64,000 bases of DNA from Staphylococcus condimenti. Lineage in GTDB: Bacteria; Bacillota; Bacilli; Staphylococcales; Staphylococcaceae. The stretch lies in assembly GCF_001618885.1 (NCBI RefSeq), contig NZ_CP015114.1:558001-622000 (forward strand), in the 5' to 3' direction. A program made the position numbers and the translations under genes. Below, piece by piece: positions 50,878 to 61,300 of this stretch. The stretch's first letter is position 1, and the number at the start of each line of letters is the position of its first letter. The notes beneath the pieces were generated by a model. The model searched no databases. It was not told the DNA's origin and worked only from the letters and a program-made list of their open reading frames with translations.

Positions 50878-51663
50878 TTAGTTATTTATTTCTTCAATTA
50901 ATCCTGGCAATTCTTCAATGCTGTAAATAATATAATCTGCACCATTAGCTTCAAATTTTTCTTTCACTTTCGTACCGATTTCTACTCTTTTGTCTTCAGA
51001 AAGTTTTCGCCAATCCTCTTCATTATATCCAGCAATCGAACTCCCTTTTATTACGCCCACCGTAATGACACCTGAGTTAACACCTTCTTGTATATCAGAC
51101 ACCGTGTCTCCGACTTTTAAAACATGTTTAACACTTTGAAGTTCTAAATCTTCCATATTCTTAAATATCATATACGGATAAGGTCTCCCGAATCCTCCAA
51201 CCATATCAGCAGTTACGACATTATCTGGTTGATAACCTTGTAACGCTGCATTAGGTTTTACGACTTCCATCATTTCTTTTGTATAGCCCGTTGTAGAACC
51301 TACTTTAATGCCTTTAGCTTTCAGCCAATTTGCCGTATCCACAGCACCTTGAATAGGTGTGGTAAAGTTTTCTAATGTTTTCATCAACTGGTCTTCAAAC
51401 TTCTCATAAAGTTGATCAATATCCGTTTCAGTTGCTTTCTCACCATATTTTTCTTCCCAAAGCGATTGAATTCTCGGCATTTCTAACATGGCTTGAATAT
51501 GATCTCGTTTCAGCATACCCATAGGCTCTCTCGCCTCTTGAATCGTTACATCTAACCCTGCATCTTTAAAAATATCAATGAAAACATGAACAGGCGCAAA
51601 ACAACCAAAATCAATCATCGTACCTGCCCAATCAAAAATGACACCTTCTATTTTATTTAACAT
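50878..51663 (-). CDS. phnX: Phosphonoacetaldehyde hydrolase (phosphonatase)
   Basis: 261 residues, HAD superfamily. The nucleophile motif reads VIFDWAGTMIDFGCFAPV near residue 8, with the cap lysine region GMLKRDHIQAMLEMPRI near 50 and the distal acidic motif HVLKVGDTVSDIQEG near 175. It cleaves phosphonoacetaldehyde to acetaldehyde and phosphate. Normally it follows the aminotransferase PhnW, which makes its substrate from 2-aminoethylphosphonate; no phnW or phosphonate transporter lies nearby. It is monocistronic. Confidence 0.93.
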   Translation of the reverse strand: MLNKIEGVIFDWAGTMIDFGCFAPVHVFIDIFKDAGLDVTIQEAREPMGMLKRDHIQAMLEMPRIQSLWEEKYGEKATETDIDQLYEKFEDQLMKTLENFTTPIQGAVDTANWLKAKGIKVGSTTGYTKEMMEVVKPNAALQGYQPDNVVTADMVGGFGRPYPYMIFKNMEDLELQSVKHVLKVGDTVSDIQEGVNSGVITVGVIKGSSIAGYNEEDWRKLSEDKRVEIGTKVKEKFEANGADYIIYSIEELPGLIEEINN

Positions 51664-51867
51664 GAAATCAATCCCTTTCTAGAAGTGTATTTAGGTTCTT
51701 TTTCTATTTTTTTACTCTTTTACCCTTAGTCGCTCTATTAAACGAAAGAAACCTTATAATACAAAAACATATAAATCATATTAACCAAATTTTAAATAAA
51801 TGATATGCTTTGCGGCTAAAGATATACCTATAGACTAATAGATCAACTAAAAATACAGTCTAATTTA

Positions 51868-51901
51868 AAAAGGTGTGCTCAAAATTGAAAGCACACCTTT
51901 T
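51868..51901 (-). terminator. Terminator after the GyrI-like gene
   Basis: AAAAGGTGTGCT and AGCACACCTTTT form a perfect 12-base stem with a 10-base loop, with A/T tracts on both sides, so it can act in both directions. Confidence 0.92.
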
Positions 51902-51913
51902 ATCATTTATTTA

Positions 51914-52368
51914 TTATTTTTCAATTGGTACCCATACTTGCGCTACATAATCATCAGCTTGTGTATTTCCATGCGGATATAATTCTATGCCTGGCGCGTC
52001 ACGGTGTTTATAGCCTAAGTCAGACAAAAAGTTAGGATTATAAAGTTGTTCTGTTGTTTTCTGCAAAGCATAAGGTACTGGACCTACTGCATCTGCAACA
52101 ATATAATCCCCTTCAGGCAAAGTGTAAGGATGTAGATCAACTACTGACTTTTTATCAGATGTTACCGCAATCAAATAATTCATCCCACTTTCTGTAGGTA
52201 TGACTACACCTAAAAAACCTTGTAATTTATCATTACTTAGCGCTTTTAATTCTTCTGGTTTATCTGAATTATTGAATGCTTCCCACGCTTTTGGCAAACC
52301 TTGTTGTGCATCTTGCATTGTGGCATATTTACTTAATACACCTATATATGCTTAATTTCGTATTCCAT
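51914..52368 (-). pseudogene. GyrI-like / effector-binding domain protein, interrupted near its start
   Basis: The main reading frame (134 residues, MQDAQQGLPKAWEAF to QVWVPIEK) is a GyrI-like/AraC E-domain small-molecule-binding fold lacking the first beta strand. Upstream, a ribosome site GAGAGGCG and ATG (52366-52368) begin MEYEIKHI, which meets a stop. Adding one base in the TATATAT run (about 52343-52349) would join it to IGVLSKYAT-MQDAQQ. This suggests a single-base deletion. Such proteins are transcription-regulator-linked binding proteins; the ligand here is unknown. Confidence 0.65.
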
Positions 52369-52449
52369 ATTAATCGCCTCTCATTGTACTTGATTGTAAT
52401 ATTATAAATTACCCTAATTGCTTAATACTTTAACTTTTTTAATAGAAAA

Positions 52450-52494
52450 AAAGTAAAGCTGAAGATTTTTTCTAGAAATCCTCAGCTTTACTTT
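52450..52494 (-). terminator. Terminator after the FecB-like gene
   Basis: AGTAAAGCTGA and TCAGCTTTACT form the core of a long stem (with AGATTT/AAATC continuing inside). On the minus strand T7 follows. It lies 30 bases after the FecB-like stop. Confidence 0.9.
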
Positions 52495-52525
52495 CAACTC
52501 GTTCTTAATTTAAGAAGGCTTTAAT

Positions 52526-53383
52526 TTATCCCTCTTTAAAATTAACGATTTCATCAATAATATATTCAGCTGCAATTAGTCCTCGAGTTTTTGCCCATAA
52601 CTCACGATTTACAATGTGAATACGATTATTTTTCTTCGCATTAATTGTATTATACACTTCTGATTGACGTAATTTTTCTAATGCTGGTTCATCTTCTTTA
52701 TCTACCATTAAAATCAATCGTTCTGGGTTCAACTCTAATAATTGTTCATCTGTTACTTTAAGATAAGGTCCATTTTTATACTCTGGATATTTGTTAGAGT
52801 CTGCTTGTGTGATCGCAGCTTTAAATCCTAGACGTTTTAAAAACTGTCCTACAAAACTGTTAGAATCATGTCCAACAATAAAATCATCAGTAACCACTGC
52901 GGCTAAAGTTGATAAATTAGTATCGATTGTGACCTTTTCATCGATTTGATTAATTTTTTGTTGGAAAATCGCTACATAACGTTTCGCTAATTGTTCTTTA
53001 GAAACTGCTTTGCCAATCGTTTCAAAGATTTTCAAACTTTCTTTGTAATTACCTTCAAAACTTTCTAATAGAATTGTAGGCGCTATTTTTTGTAAATCTC
53101 TATAAATTTCATGATGACGTTGACCATCAGCAATAATTAATTGAGGCTCTGCATCTTTGATTCTTTCTAAGTCTGGGTTACTTCTATGCCCTACTGAGAT
53201 ATAGTCCCCCACTTTATCTCTCATTGCTTCAAATAGATTTTCTTTGCTGCCGTCATCGGCAATCGCAGCTGGTTTAATGCCCAATGCGAGTAAATCATCA
53301 ACAAATGAAAACTCCAGAGCTGCCACTCTGTCTACATTGTCTGCAATTTTTGTAATACCAGCCTCATTTTTTACTTCAACCAT
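52526..53383 (-). CDS. FecB-like (type III) substrate-binding protein without signal peptide
   Basis: 285 residues with the two-lobe periplasmic-binding fold used for siderophores, haem and B12: NVDRVAALEFSFVDDLLALGIKPAAI at the start (residues 15-40), AEPQLIIADGQRHHEIYRDL near 80 and NRIHIVNRELWAKTRGLIAAE near 253. Normal family members are lipoproteins with a lipobox cysteine; this one starts directly at the mature fold and has no hydrophobic leader. An AAGGAGGT ribosome site 10 bases upstream supports the start. It is probably a cytoplasmic binding or sensor protein; the ligand is unknown. It is divergent from the YfhO gene. Confidence 0.8.
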   Translation of the reverse strand: MVEVKNEAGITKIADNVDRVAALEFSFVDDLLALGIKPAAIADDGSKENLFEAMRDKVGDYISVGHRSNPDLERIKDAEPQLIIADGQRHHEIYRDLQKIAPTILLESFEGNYKESLKIFETIGKAVSKEQLAKRYVAIFQQKINQIDEKVTIDTNLSTLAAVVTDDFIVGHDSNSFVGQFLKRLGFKAAITQADSNKYPEYKNGPYLKVTDEQLLELNPERLILMVDKEDEPALEKLRQSEVYNTINAKKNNRIHIVNRELWAKTRGLIAAEYIIDEIVNFKEG

Positions 53384-53433
53384 CTTATTAATTACCTCCT
53401 TAAAATCCCTCTATAATAGTATACCCATTGAAA

Positions 53434-53455
53434 CTTTAATCATTCCTGATTAAAG
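53434..53455. promoter_or_regulatory. Perfect palindrome in the FecB-like/yfhO divergent region
   Basis: CTTTAATCA (53434-53442) and TGATTAAAG (53447-53455) are perfectly complementary around TTCC. It lies 50-70 bases upstream of the FecB-like ATG, next to A/T-rich -10-like sequence, and is a candidate operator. It does not match the staphylococcal Fur or PerR boxes I know. Confidence 0.55.
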
Positions 53456-53639
53456 ATATTCAAAATACTCCGACGATTGGGTCGTTAGACCATATATATA
53501 TTAACACTTTTTTAATAATCAAATGATACATTTGAGATGAAAATTTGTTAATACTTAATTTAAAATGGGTATATTGAATTATCAAATATTGCATATAGAA
53601 ATATACATACATATAAATTAATTTCAGGAGCGACTTTAG

Positions 53640-56252
53640 ATGAAATCATCCTTAAGTAATAAACTTATACGTTTCCTAAAAATTACTGGAGTAAGTATTG
53701 TACTCATGTTAATTTTCTTTCTTCCCGCGTTTAATGCTGTATTTAGACACCATTTTGTTTATAGCGGAGAAGGAGACGGCTTCAGACAAATGATGCCATT
53801 TCAAATGTATTTGTATAATCATATTACAAATCTTTCCAGCTTTTATGATGTTTCATTTGGGCTGGGCGGCGATTATATGAAAGATTTAGCTTATTACTAT
53901 TCTACTTCGCCACTCACATATATTAATTTCTTTTTTGTTTGGATTGCAGAACACGCGTTAAATATGAATCCGCATACGATTGAATTTTGGCCAGGTAATC
54001 AACTATTCTTTTCAATTTTTAAAGCCTGTCTTACTTTTATCGCTGCCTATTATCTAATGCGCTATTATCCTTTGAAAAGATATACTGCTATCATCGCTAG
54101 TATGCTTTACGCAGCTTCTAATGTAATGTTCTATTTTAATTTCACTTGGTCTTTTTATGGTGATGTTTTAATTTATTTTCCAATCACCTTGCTTGGAGTA
54201 GAAAAATTATTTCGAGAGCGAAAAGCTGGTACGCTTATTTTCGGTCTAGCACTTACACTAATGTCTAATTTCTACTTCAGCTATTATGAAGCAATAATCA
54301 TTAGTGCGTATTTCATCTACAGAACTATCTTCACATACAAAAAAGATATTATGACACGATGGCAAAAAATTTATATAACAATTACTTCGTTAGTAATTAG
54401 TTTACTTATAAGTATATGGGGTTTCACAAGCGGTGTTACTTCTTTCTTACAAAACGATCGCAAACAAAATCCGATTGTTTATCCTTTTTTTGTAGATTTA
54501 TTTGATACACAAAAACAAACATTTTTATCTGGATTTCATATCGTTTTATCATTATTAGTCATCATTGCATTATTGCAATTTAAATTATACAAGTATTATT
54601 ATTTCCGTTTATTTGCGATTATGACTTGGGTTTTCTTAATTGGTTCTTTCACGAATGGCTTTGACAGCTTTTTCAACGGAATGTCAATTCCGCAAAGACG
54701 CTGGGTTTATATCTTGGCATTAAGTGCTGCTATTATCACCGCCTTAATGATTCAACATTTATCTGAACTATCAATAACATCTTTACTGACTGCAAGCATT
54801 CCGGCAATTTGTATTTTTCTTTATTCTTATCATTTTGCATTGGGTAAATGGCATTGGTGGATGAGCACAGTACTTATTTTTATTGTAGTTTTGGCAATCG
54901 TTATTTTATTAAAAGGACGTCAGAATCTTTGGCTGAAAATTTTATTAGTAGGTTTGTTTATCCTTCAACAACTTTGGTTGTCTTGGGATTATAACAACAA
55001 CATATTATTTCAATATCAAACAGACCAAAAACAAGTGACTAAATATGACTATTTCAGCCATCCTTTAAATAAAAAAATAAAAGAGATACAAAAGAAAAAC
55101 AACAATGATTTAATGCGTATAGATTATATGAGTATATTCGGTTTAAATTCCCCCTTAATATACGGATATAATGGTATATCACTTTACTCTAGTATTTTTG
55201 ATGGCAATATACTGAAATATTATGATAAAACAATGCAGATTAACATGCCTGTCGATAAAAATAGCACATATCGCTTATTCAATAATCGTGCAAATGTGAT
55301 GGCATTATGGAATGTTACTGATCGTTTTAAAATGGGATCTGATATGAATATGCCATATGGCTTTAAATTTCAAGATAAAGTTAAAGATGGTAAGGATGGC
55401 AATTTCTTACATTCATCTAACCAAATTGATTATCCAAGCGCTCATATCACTACCAAAACATATAATATGAAAAATCTTAAGTCACCTTTAGATCGAGAAC
55501 AAGCAATGTTGCAAGGTGTTGTTTGGGATGGCGATAAAAAAGGCAATTCTAAATTTAAAAACAATCCCAACTTGCTTAATGACGCATCAACTCATTTATA
55601 TCATGCTAAACAACTTGATAAGAATCATATCAAAGTCACAAAAAATCGGGGTGGCTTGACATTACAACTACCACCATCTATTGCCAATAAATATAAAGAT
55701 ATGTATGTAGAAATGGATGTTGAACGGTTATCACCATCCGGTGAACATTATGTTAAAGTGAATGAATACCAACAAAAGCGTAATAGACTAGATTATAAAT
55801 ATAGACGCTTTGTAAGTCCTGTCACGATGAGAGTTAAAGCCTCTCCTGAACTTAAAATTCAACTCGCAAAAGGAAAGTATCGACTTTCCGTAAAAGGAAT
55901 ATATGGAGAGGACTATCAAACACTTAAGCAAGCAGCACATGAAGTAACTCCAGTAAAAGTTAAAAAAGTAAACAGTGGGCTAGATATTACTAAACCAAAA
56001 TCTGCACATGGTTATTTAGTGCTGCCAACAGCCTATCGTAATGGGTTATATGCAGAAATAAATGGTAAGAAATACGACGTTAAGAAAGCAAATGGAATTA
56101 TGAGCGTTGTTCCTGTTAAAAGTGGTCAAACACATATTGCAGTAAAATATGAACAACCATTTTTCAAAACACTTTTGGTCATTACTTTAATTGGTATTAT
56201 TACCGCTATAATCTGGTGTCGGTGGTTAAATAGAAAACATCTTAAAAATTAA
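53640..56252 (+). CDS. YfhO-family multispanning membrane protein
   Basis: 870 residues. About a dozen membrane helices lie in residues 10-470. A large extracytoplasmic domain (about 480-830) follows, and a last helix (LLVITLIGIITAIIWCRWL near 845). The SGEGDGFRQMMPF stretch near residue 43 is the family's conserved loop, like the catalytic loop of GT-C glycosyltransferases. YfhO proteins are linked to lipid-linked-sugar transfer to lipoteichoic or wall teichoic acids in Bacillus and Listeria; the role here is inferred. The ATG follows AGGAGCG. It is alone on the plus strand, divergent from the FecB-like gene. Confidence 0.88.
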   Translation: MKSSLSNKLIRFLKITGVSIVLMLIFFLPAFNAVFRHHFVYSGEGDGFRQMMPFQMYLYNHITNLSSFYDVSFGLGGDYMKDLAYYYSTSPLTYINFFFVWIAEHALNMNPHTIEFWPGNQLFFSIFKACLTFIAAYYLMRYYPLKRYTAIIASMLYAASNVMFYFNFTWSFYGDVLIYFPITLLGVEKLFRERKAGTLIFGLALTLMSNFYFSYYEAIIISAYFIYRTIFTYKKDIMTRWQKIYITITSLVISLLISIWGFTSGVTSFLQNDRKQNPIVYPFFVDLFDTQKQTFLSGFHIVLSLLVIIALLQFKLYKYYYFRLFAIMTWVFLIGSFTNGFDSFFNGMSIPQRRWVYILALSAAIITALMIQHLSELSITSLLTASIPAICIFLYSYHFALGKWHWWMSTVLIFIVVLAIVILLKGRQNLWLKILLVGLFILQQLWLSWDYNNNILFQYQTDQKQVTKYDYFSHPLNKKIKEIQKKNNNDLMRIDYMSIFGLNSPLIYGYNGISLYSSIFDGNILKYYDKTMQINMPVDKNSTYRLFNNRANVMALWNVTDRFKMGSDMNMPYGFKFQDKVKDGKDGNFLHSSNQIDYPSAHITTKTYNMKNLKSPLDREQAMLQGVVWDGDKKGNSKFKNNPNLLNDASTHLYHAKQLDKNHIKVTKNRGGLTLQLPPSIANKYKDMYVEMDVERLSPSGEHYVKVNEYQQKRNRLDYKYRRFVSPVTMRVKASPELKIQLAKGKYRLSVKGIYGEDYQTLKQAAHEVTPVKVKKVNSGLDITKPKSAHGYLVLPTAYRNGLYAEINGKKYDVKKANGIMSVVPVKSGQTHIAVKYEQPFFKTLLVITLIGIITAIIWCRWLNRKHLKN

Positions 56253-56264
56253 TTGTTTTAAATA

Positions 56265-56305
56265 AATCGATGGAGATACAAACATTCTCTCCATCGATTT
56301 TTTAT
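56265..56305 (+). terminator. Terminator after the YfhO gene
   Basis: AATCGATGGAGA and TCTCCATCGATT form a perfect 12-base stem with an 11-base loop, followed on the plus strand by T6. Confidence 0.93.
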
Positions 56306-56649
56306 TCGTTTTTACTGCTTTTATAATTTTGTGTTGTAATATGAGCAGAATCCCATTAATAAAAATATTTTTTAAAATTTTTCAAAATTCTATATACAAA
56401 CGCCCACCTTCTCATTATAATATGCTTATCAATCTAAATTTTCATTTTAATTAAATGAAGACAGATTGTTTAAAAAGTTGAGTCATACCATTATTCTTAT
56501 TTGATATCATGAACTTCAAAAAACCTTCATCATATCTTACTACTTAAAACCATTTCAATCAGATAGTAATACCATCACTTATCAACTTCCATATCAATTA
56601 CCTTTTCACATGAACATATCGTTAAGACAACTAGAAACGAGGTATTTTT
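56306..56649. other. Gene-free stretch upstream of the 543-residue protein
   Basis: About 340 bases of A/T-rich sequence with no supported gene. It must hold the promoter of the next gene, but I see no strong -35/-10 pair. A GAGG ribosome site lies at its right end. Confidence 0.6.
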
Positions 56650-58281
56650 TTGAACAAATCAAATCATTTTAAATCAAAATCAGATTTACTTAATTTAATA
56701 AAGCAACTAGACCACAAGAAGTCATTGCATATATCTGAAAACTTATCTTTTAAAGAATTATTTCAACAATTCATCGGACTATTAAATGAACACGAAAAAA
56801 GGATTATTGAACAAACTCTATTAACAAACCTTCCTTTTGTACTTATTGAACGACCTCTATTCCAACAACTTACTCATTTACATGAAACTGACTATTTCAT
56901 TCCTCTTGGTAAGAATCGTTATTTCATCTCTCCTTATTTTTTAAATAACTATAATCATTTTATCTTGAATGATAAATTTCAAAGAATTCCTGATTTAAAT
57001 AACAATATTTATAAAAACATTGGTTATTATGCATTAGCTGAAACACATCGCAGAAAATATGAAACTGTCACTTTAGCCGATTGTTTAAATCATAATTTTA
57101 GTGACAAAGAGCTATTTTTTATTACAAAAATATTGAAAATTGAAACCTCTAAACAAATAAGCAGGAAAGAAAACTGCCGACTTATTGCACACGAATTTTT
57201 AAAAGATTTTTATATACTTGAGAAACTTTTTGAAATGATTCCATCTATCAAAATTTTATTTTGTCTTATGGTACTTGAAGATAGAAACAGCTATTTAGGT
57301 GCTACAGAAGAGAATCAATCTCTCGCAACATTTATGATTTTCAAAAATTCAATGTACGAAATTTTATACCTCCCAAAAGATGCCTTTCTACACCTCAAAA
57401 ATTATTTCAATTCAAAAAGCATCAATCCAGCAACTATATTAGAAAGTTCAATCCACAATTATTCAGCGGAATTTATGTCTGCTGAAGAAGAAACCAAGCT
57501 TCTAAAAGCTTTGATTTGTGATGAATTGAGAGAAAGTGATGAAGATAAATTAATAGAGGCATTATGTAATGATCATTTATATTATGATTTATTTAATTGT
57601 AAGGATGATAGTGAGGATCAAAAGTTTCAATTTTATGATGCTTTACTTCAGTTGTATGGATTTGTTCCTTTAAAAATTGTGAAATTATTGCATAATAAAT
57701 ATTTTGATGAAACAAAATCAATCTTTGAAATTAAGAAAGAAATCAAATTTTTCTTTAAAGATATTGAGTATGAAACATTAGATGAAGGCTATTTTGTTAA
57801 ACCCATCTTACAAGATGCATATTCTATGTTAAGTGAAATTTACCATGATGTTCCATATTATCTGCCTGAATCATTAAATGAACTGATTGTTTATAATTCA
57901 AAATCTTCGTATATTAATCAATTGGAAATTCAAGACAGTATCAACTTTTTAAAAAAACACCTTCATATCCCTCATGAATTGGAGAAAAACCCAACACCTC
58001 TCATAAAATTACTAATTATTGAAGAATTGATTATTCCATGTATAAAAACATTACCTTTTGAAAATGATATACAAGACACCATTAAAGATTGGAAAATTCA
58101 AGGCTTGTTTAAAAATACTTCACTTCAAAACCTTAATAAGCATGCTTTAAATCTTTATCGCAATTTACGATTATGGACTCTGAGAGGACATACTATTTCA
58201 GAATATGAGCACATGCGACAAACAAATCCAAATCCTGAGAAGCCTACAAAAATCATAGAGATAGATTCTTTTAAAAAATAA
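56650..58281 (+). CDS. Unrecognised 543-residue protein
   Basis: Start TTG (M-N-K-S-N-H-F) 7 bases after GAGG. The chain is soluble, mostly helical by composition, rich in Leu, Lys, Ile, Asn and Phe, with no signal peptide or membrane helix. A central acidic segment (DELRESDEDKLIEALCNDH near residue 295) leads to a helical part. The end, NLYRNLRLWTLRGHTISEYE, faintly recalls the LW-x-L-x-GxT/S-xxE stretch before the SEC-C zinc tail of some regulators, but no SEC-C cysteines follow. I do not recognise a family and assign no function. Low GC and isolation suggest accessory status. Confidence 0.7.
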   Translation: MNKSNHFKSKSDLLNLIKQLDHKKSLHISENLSFKELFQQFIGLLNEHEKRIIEQTLLTNLPFVLIERPLFQQLTHLHETDYFIPLGKNRYFISPYFLNNYNHFILNDKFQRIPDLNNNIYKNIGYYALAETHRRKYETVTLADCLNHNFSDKELFFITKILKIETSKQISRKENCRLIAHEFLKDFYILEKLFEMIPSIKILFCLMVLEDRNSYLGATEENQSLATFMIFKNSMYEILYLPKDAFLHLKNYFNSKSINPATILESSIHNYSAEFMSAEEETKLLKALICDELRESDEDKLIEALCNDHLYYDLFNCKDDSEDQKFQFYDALLQLYGFVPLKIVKLLHNKYFDETKSIFEIKKEIKFFFKDIEYETLDEGYFVKPILQDAYSMLSEIYHDVPYYLPESLNELIVYNSKSSYINQLEIQDSINFLKKHLHIPHELEKNPTPLIKLLIIEELIIPCIKTLPFENDIQDTIKDWKIQGLFKNTSLQNLNKHALNLYRNLRLWTLRGHTISEYEHMRQTNPNPEKPTKIIEIDSFKK

Positions 58282-58347
58282 ACTGTTACTAAATTCAATT
58301 TAAAATACAAAGAGATGGGACATTATTGTTCTGAAACCCCGAAAAAT

Positions 58348-58379
58348 AGAGCCACGTCAATCGACGCGGCTCTTTTATT
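58348..58379. terminator. Convergent terminator
   Basis: AGAGCCACGTC and GACGCGGCTCT form an 11-base stem (one wobble) with a 4-base loop and T-rich ends. It lies between the convergent 543-residue and LPETG genes and can serve both. Confidence 0.9.
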
Positions 58380-58392
58380 TGCAGGTATTTAA

Positions 58393-61300
58393 TTATTTTT
58401 CAGTACTGTCTTTATCTTCATTTTTTCTTTTTCTGTAGAACATCATTAATCCACCGACAGCAATCATTAATGAAGCGTATATTGGATTTATAGGTGTTAA
58501 GTTTTCGCCTGTTTCAGGTAATACTTTTTCTTTATTATTTTTTGCTTTATGATTTGCTTCTTTTGTTAATGTTTGATTTTGTTTCACATTAGATTTAACT
58601 GTTGAATTGCTATCAGAGTTTTCAACATTTGATGTTAATTTCGATTCTGCATCATTTTCAACAGTCGGAACAGCAGTTGTTTCTTTCACTTCTAAGCTAT
58701 TAATTGCATCTTCGATTATTTGAAGTGCATTTTGAATTTCTTCAATCGTTAACTCATCTGAATTTTTAACAAGTAATTCACCATTTTTCACAGCTTTTTC
58801 TAATGATTCAACAGATTGTTGTGTGTATTCAGAAGTTGGAATTATCTTCACTTTATCAATTGCTTTTTGCAATTCTGCTAATTTATCTTTTGAATCTTCA
58901 GTAGTTGTTTGTATCTCTTCTACTGGCTTAGTTGTTGGTTTATCAACAATTGTTTGGTCGACTCTGTCCTCATCAACTATTGGATACTCATTGTTTGGTT
59001 GGACGATTTCCTCATTAACAAATTCTTCTTTAGTTTTACCTGTATCTAACTCTTCTTCTTTCACTTTTGCTGCTTCAAGTGCATCTTTAACATCTTGTGC
59101 ATTTTTAGTAGCAATCGCACTATTTAATGCTGCCACTGCTTCATTCACTTTAGTTTGGGATATATTCGGATCTGCTGCTGTTTCAATAGCATTTGACAAT
59201 GCATCCAACACTGCCGCATCTTCTTTATCTCCCGGATCATAGTAATTGATATTTTCCGCTTTTTCGATTGATTTATCTAATTCTGTTTTATCAACTTTAT
59301 TTTCTTGTTTTGCTTTCTCTGCAGCTTCTTTGGCGTCTTGTTCTGCTTTAGCATTAAGTGCTTTATCTAATTCAGATTTCGCTTTATCAACATCTATTTG
59401 CAAAGCATCAGCAGCTGCTTCTACTTCTTTAGCATTTGATAATGCATCCAATACTGTCGCGTCTTCTTTATCTCCTGGATCATAGTAGTTGATATTTTCC
59501 GCTTTTTCGATTGATTTATCTAATTCTGTTTTATCAACTTTATTTTCTTGTTTCACTTTCTCTGCAGCTTCTTTGGCGTCTTGTTCTGCTTTTAGATTGA
59601 GTGCTTTATTTAAATCATCAGCAGCTTTTTTCACTTGTTCAGGTGTGGCATTTAAATCACCTTCAACTTCTTGTCCTGCTTTTAATGCATCATCTACTGC
59701 TTTGTCTTCAGGATCATTCATATCTAGATTATCGAATGCTACAGCAACATCAAGCGCTTTTTCAAGTTCTGTTTTATCTGCTTTTGTTTGCAATGCATCT
59801 TTGGCATCATTGATTGCTTTGGCTGCCTGCTTCAACTCTAATGGTGTTTTATTTATGTCTGCTTTTGCTGTTTCTCCTGCTTTCACAGCGTTATCTAAAG
59901 AAGTTACCGTATTTGGTGTGTAATCTGCTTTATTGACTGTTTTTGCTGTTTCAAGTGCTTTATTCAATTCGTCTAATGCATCTTGCTTTGCTTCAGCATC
60001 TTTTGCGTCTTGTTCTTGTTTAACATTAACTACATTATTTAATGCATCTTTTGCTGCATCTACTGTATTTTGATCCGCATTCGGGTCAGCTTGTACTTTC
60101 TTCGCTTCATCTAATGCTTCTTGAACGCCTTTATCTTCTGCTTTTATAATTGCTTCATTTAATTTTGTTTTATCTGCTTTTGTTTGCAATGCATTTTGCG
60201 CATCTTTAACTAGTTGCGTTGTTTTTTTGATTTCATCTGCAGTTTTGTCATTCGGTGCATCTACGATGGCTTGACCATCTTGAACTGCATCTGCTAGTGT
60301 TTCCACACTATTAGGCGTGTAATTTTCTTTATTGACAGCATTTGCTTTTTCTAATTCTGCATTCAATTCATTTAAAGCATCTTGTTTTTCTTTATCTGCA
60401 TCATCTTTTGCGTCTTGTTTTGCTTTAGCATCAAGTGCTTTATTCAAACTTTCAGCAGCTTTTTTCACTTGTTCAGGCGTGGCATTCAAATCACCTTCTA
60501 TTTCTTGTCCTGCTTTCAATGCATCATCTACTGCTTTGTCTTCAGGGTCATTTAAATCTAAGTTATCGAATCCTACAGCAGTATCAAGCGCTTTTTCAAG
60601 TTCTGTTTTATCTGCTTTTGCTTTTAATGCATCCTTAGCATCATTGATAGCTTTGGCTGCCTGCTTCAACTCTTCCGGCGTTTTATTTATGTCTGCTTTT
60701 GCTGTTTCTCCTGCTTTCACCGCATCATCTAAAGGCGTTACTGTATTTGGTGTGTAATCCGTTTTATTGACTGCTTTAGCTGCCTCAAGCGCTTTTTCTA
60801 ATTCATCTAATGCAGCTTGCTTCTCTTTATTAGCAGCATCTTTGGCATCTTGTTCTTTCTTAGCATTGAGCGCATCGTTTAATGTGTTCTTAGCTTCATC
60901 TACTGTATTCTGCTCTGAATTCGGATCAGCCAGCACTTCTTTGGCTTTATCTAACGCATTTTGTACTGCCTTATCTTCTGTATCTGCGGGTTCTAAATTA
61001 TTTAAGGCTTCAGCTGTTTTAATAGCTTGGTCAAGCGCAACTTTATTTGCTTTTTCTTTTAATGCATCTTTAGCATCATTGATTGCTTTGGCTGCCTGTT
61101 TCAACTCTTCCGGTGTTTTATTTGCATCTGCTTTGGCTGTTTCTCCTGCTTTTACCGCATCATCTAAAGGCGTTACTGTATTTGGTGTGTAATCTGTTTT
61201 ATTGACTGTATTAGCGGCTTCAAGTGCTTTATTCAATTCATCTAATGCGTCTTGTTTGGCTTTTGCTTCAGCATCTTTCGTATCTTGTTCTTTCTTAGCA

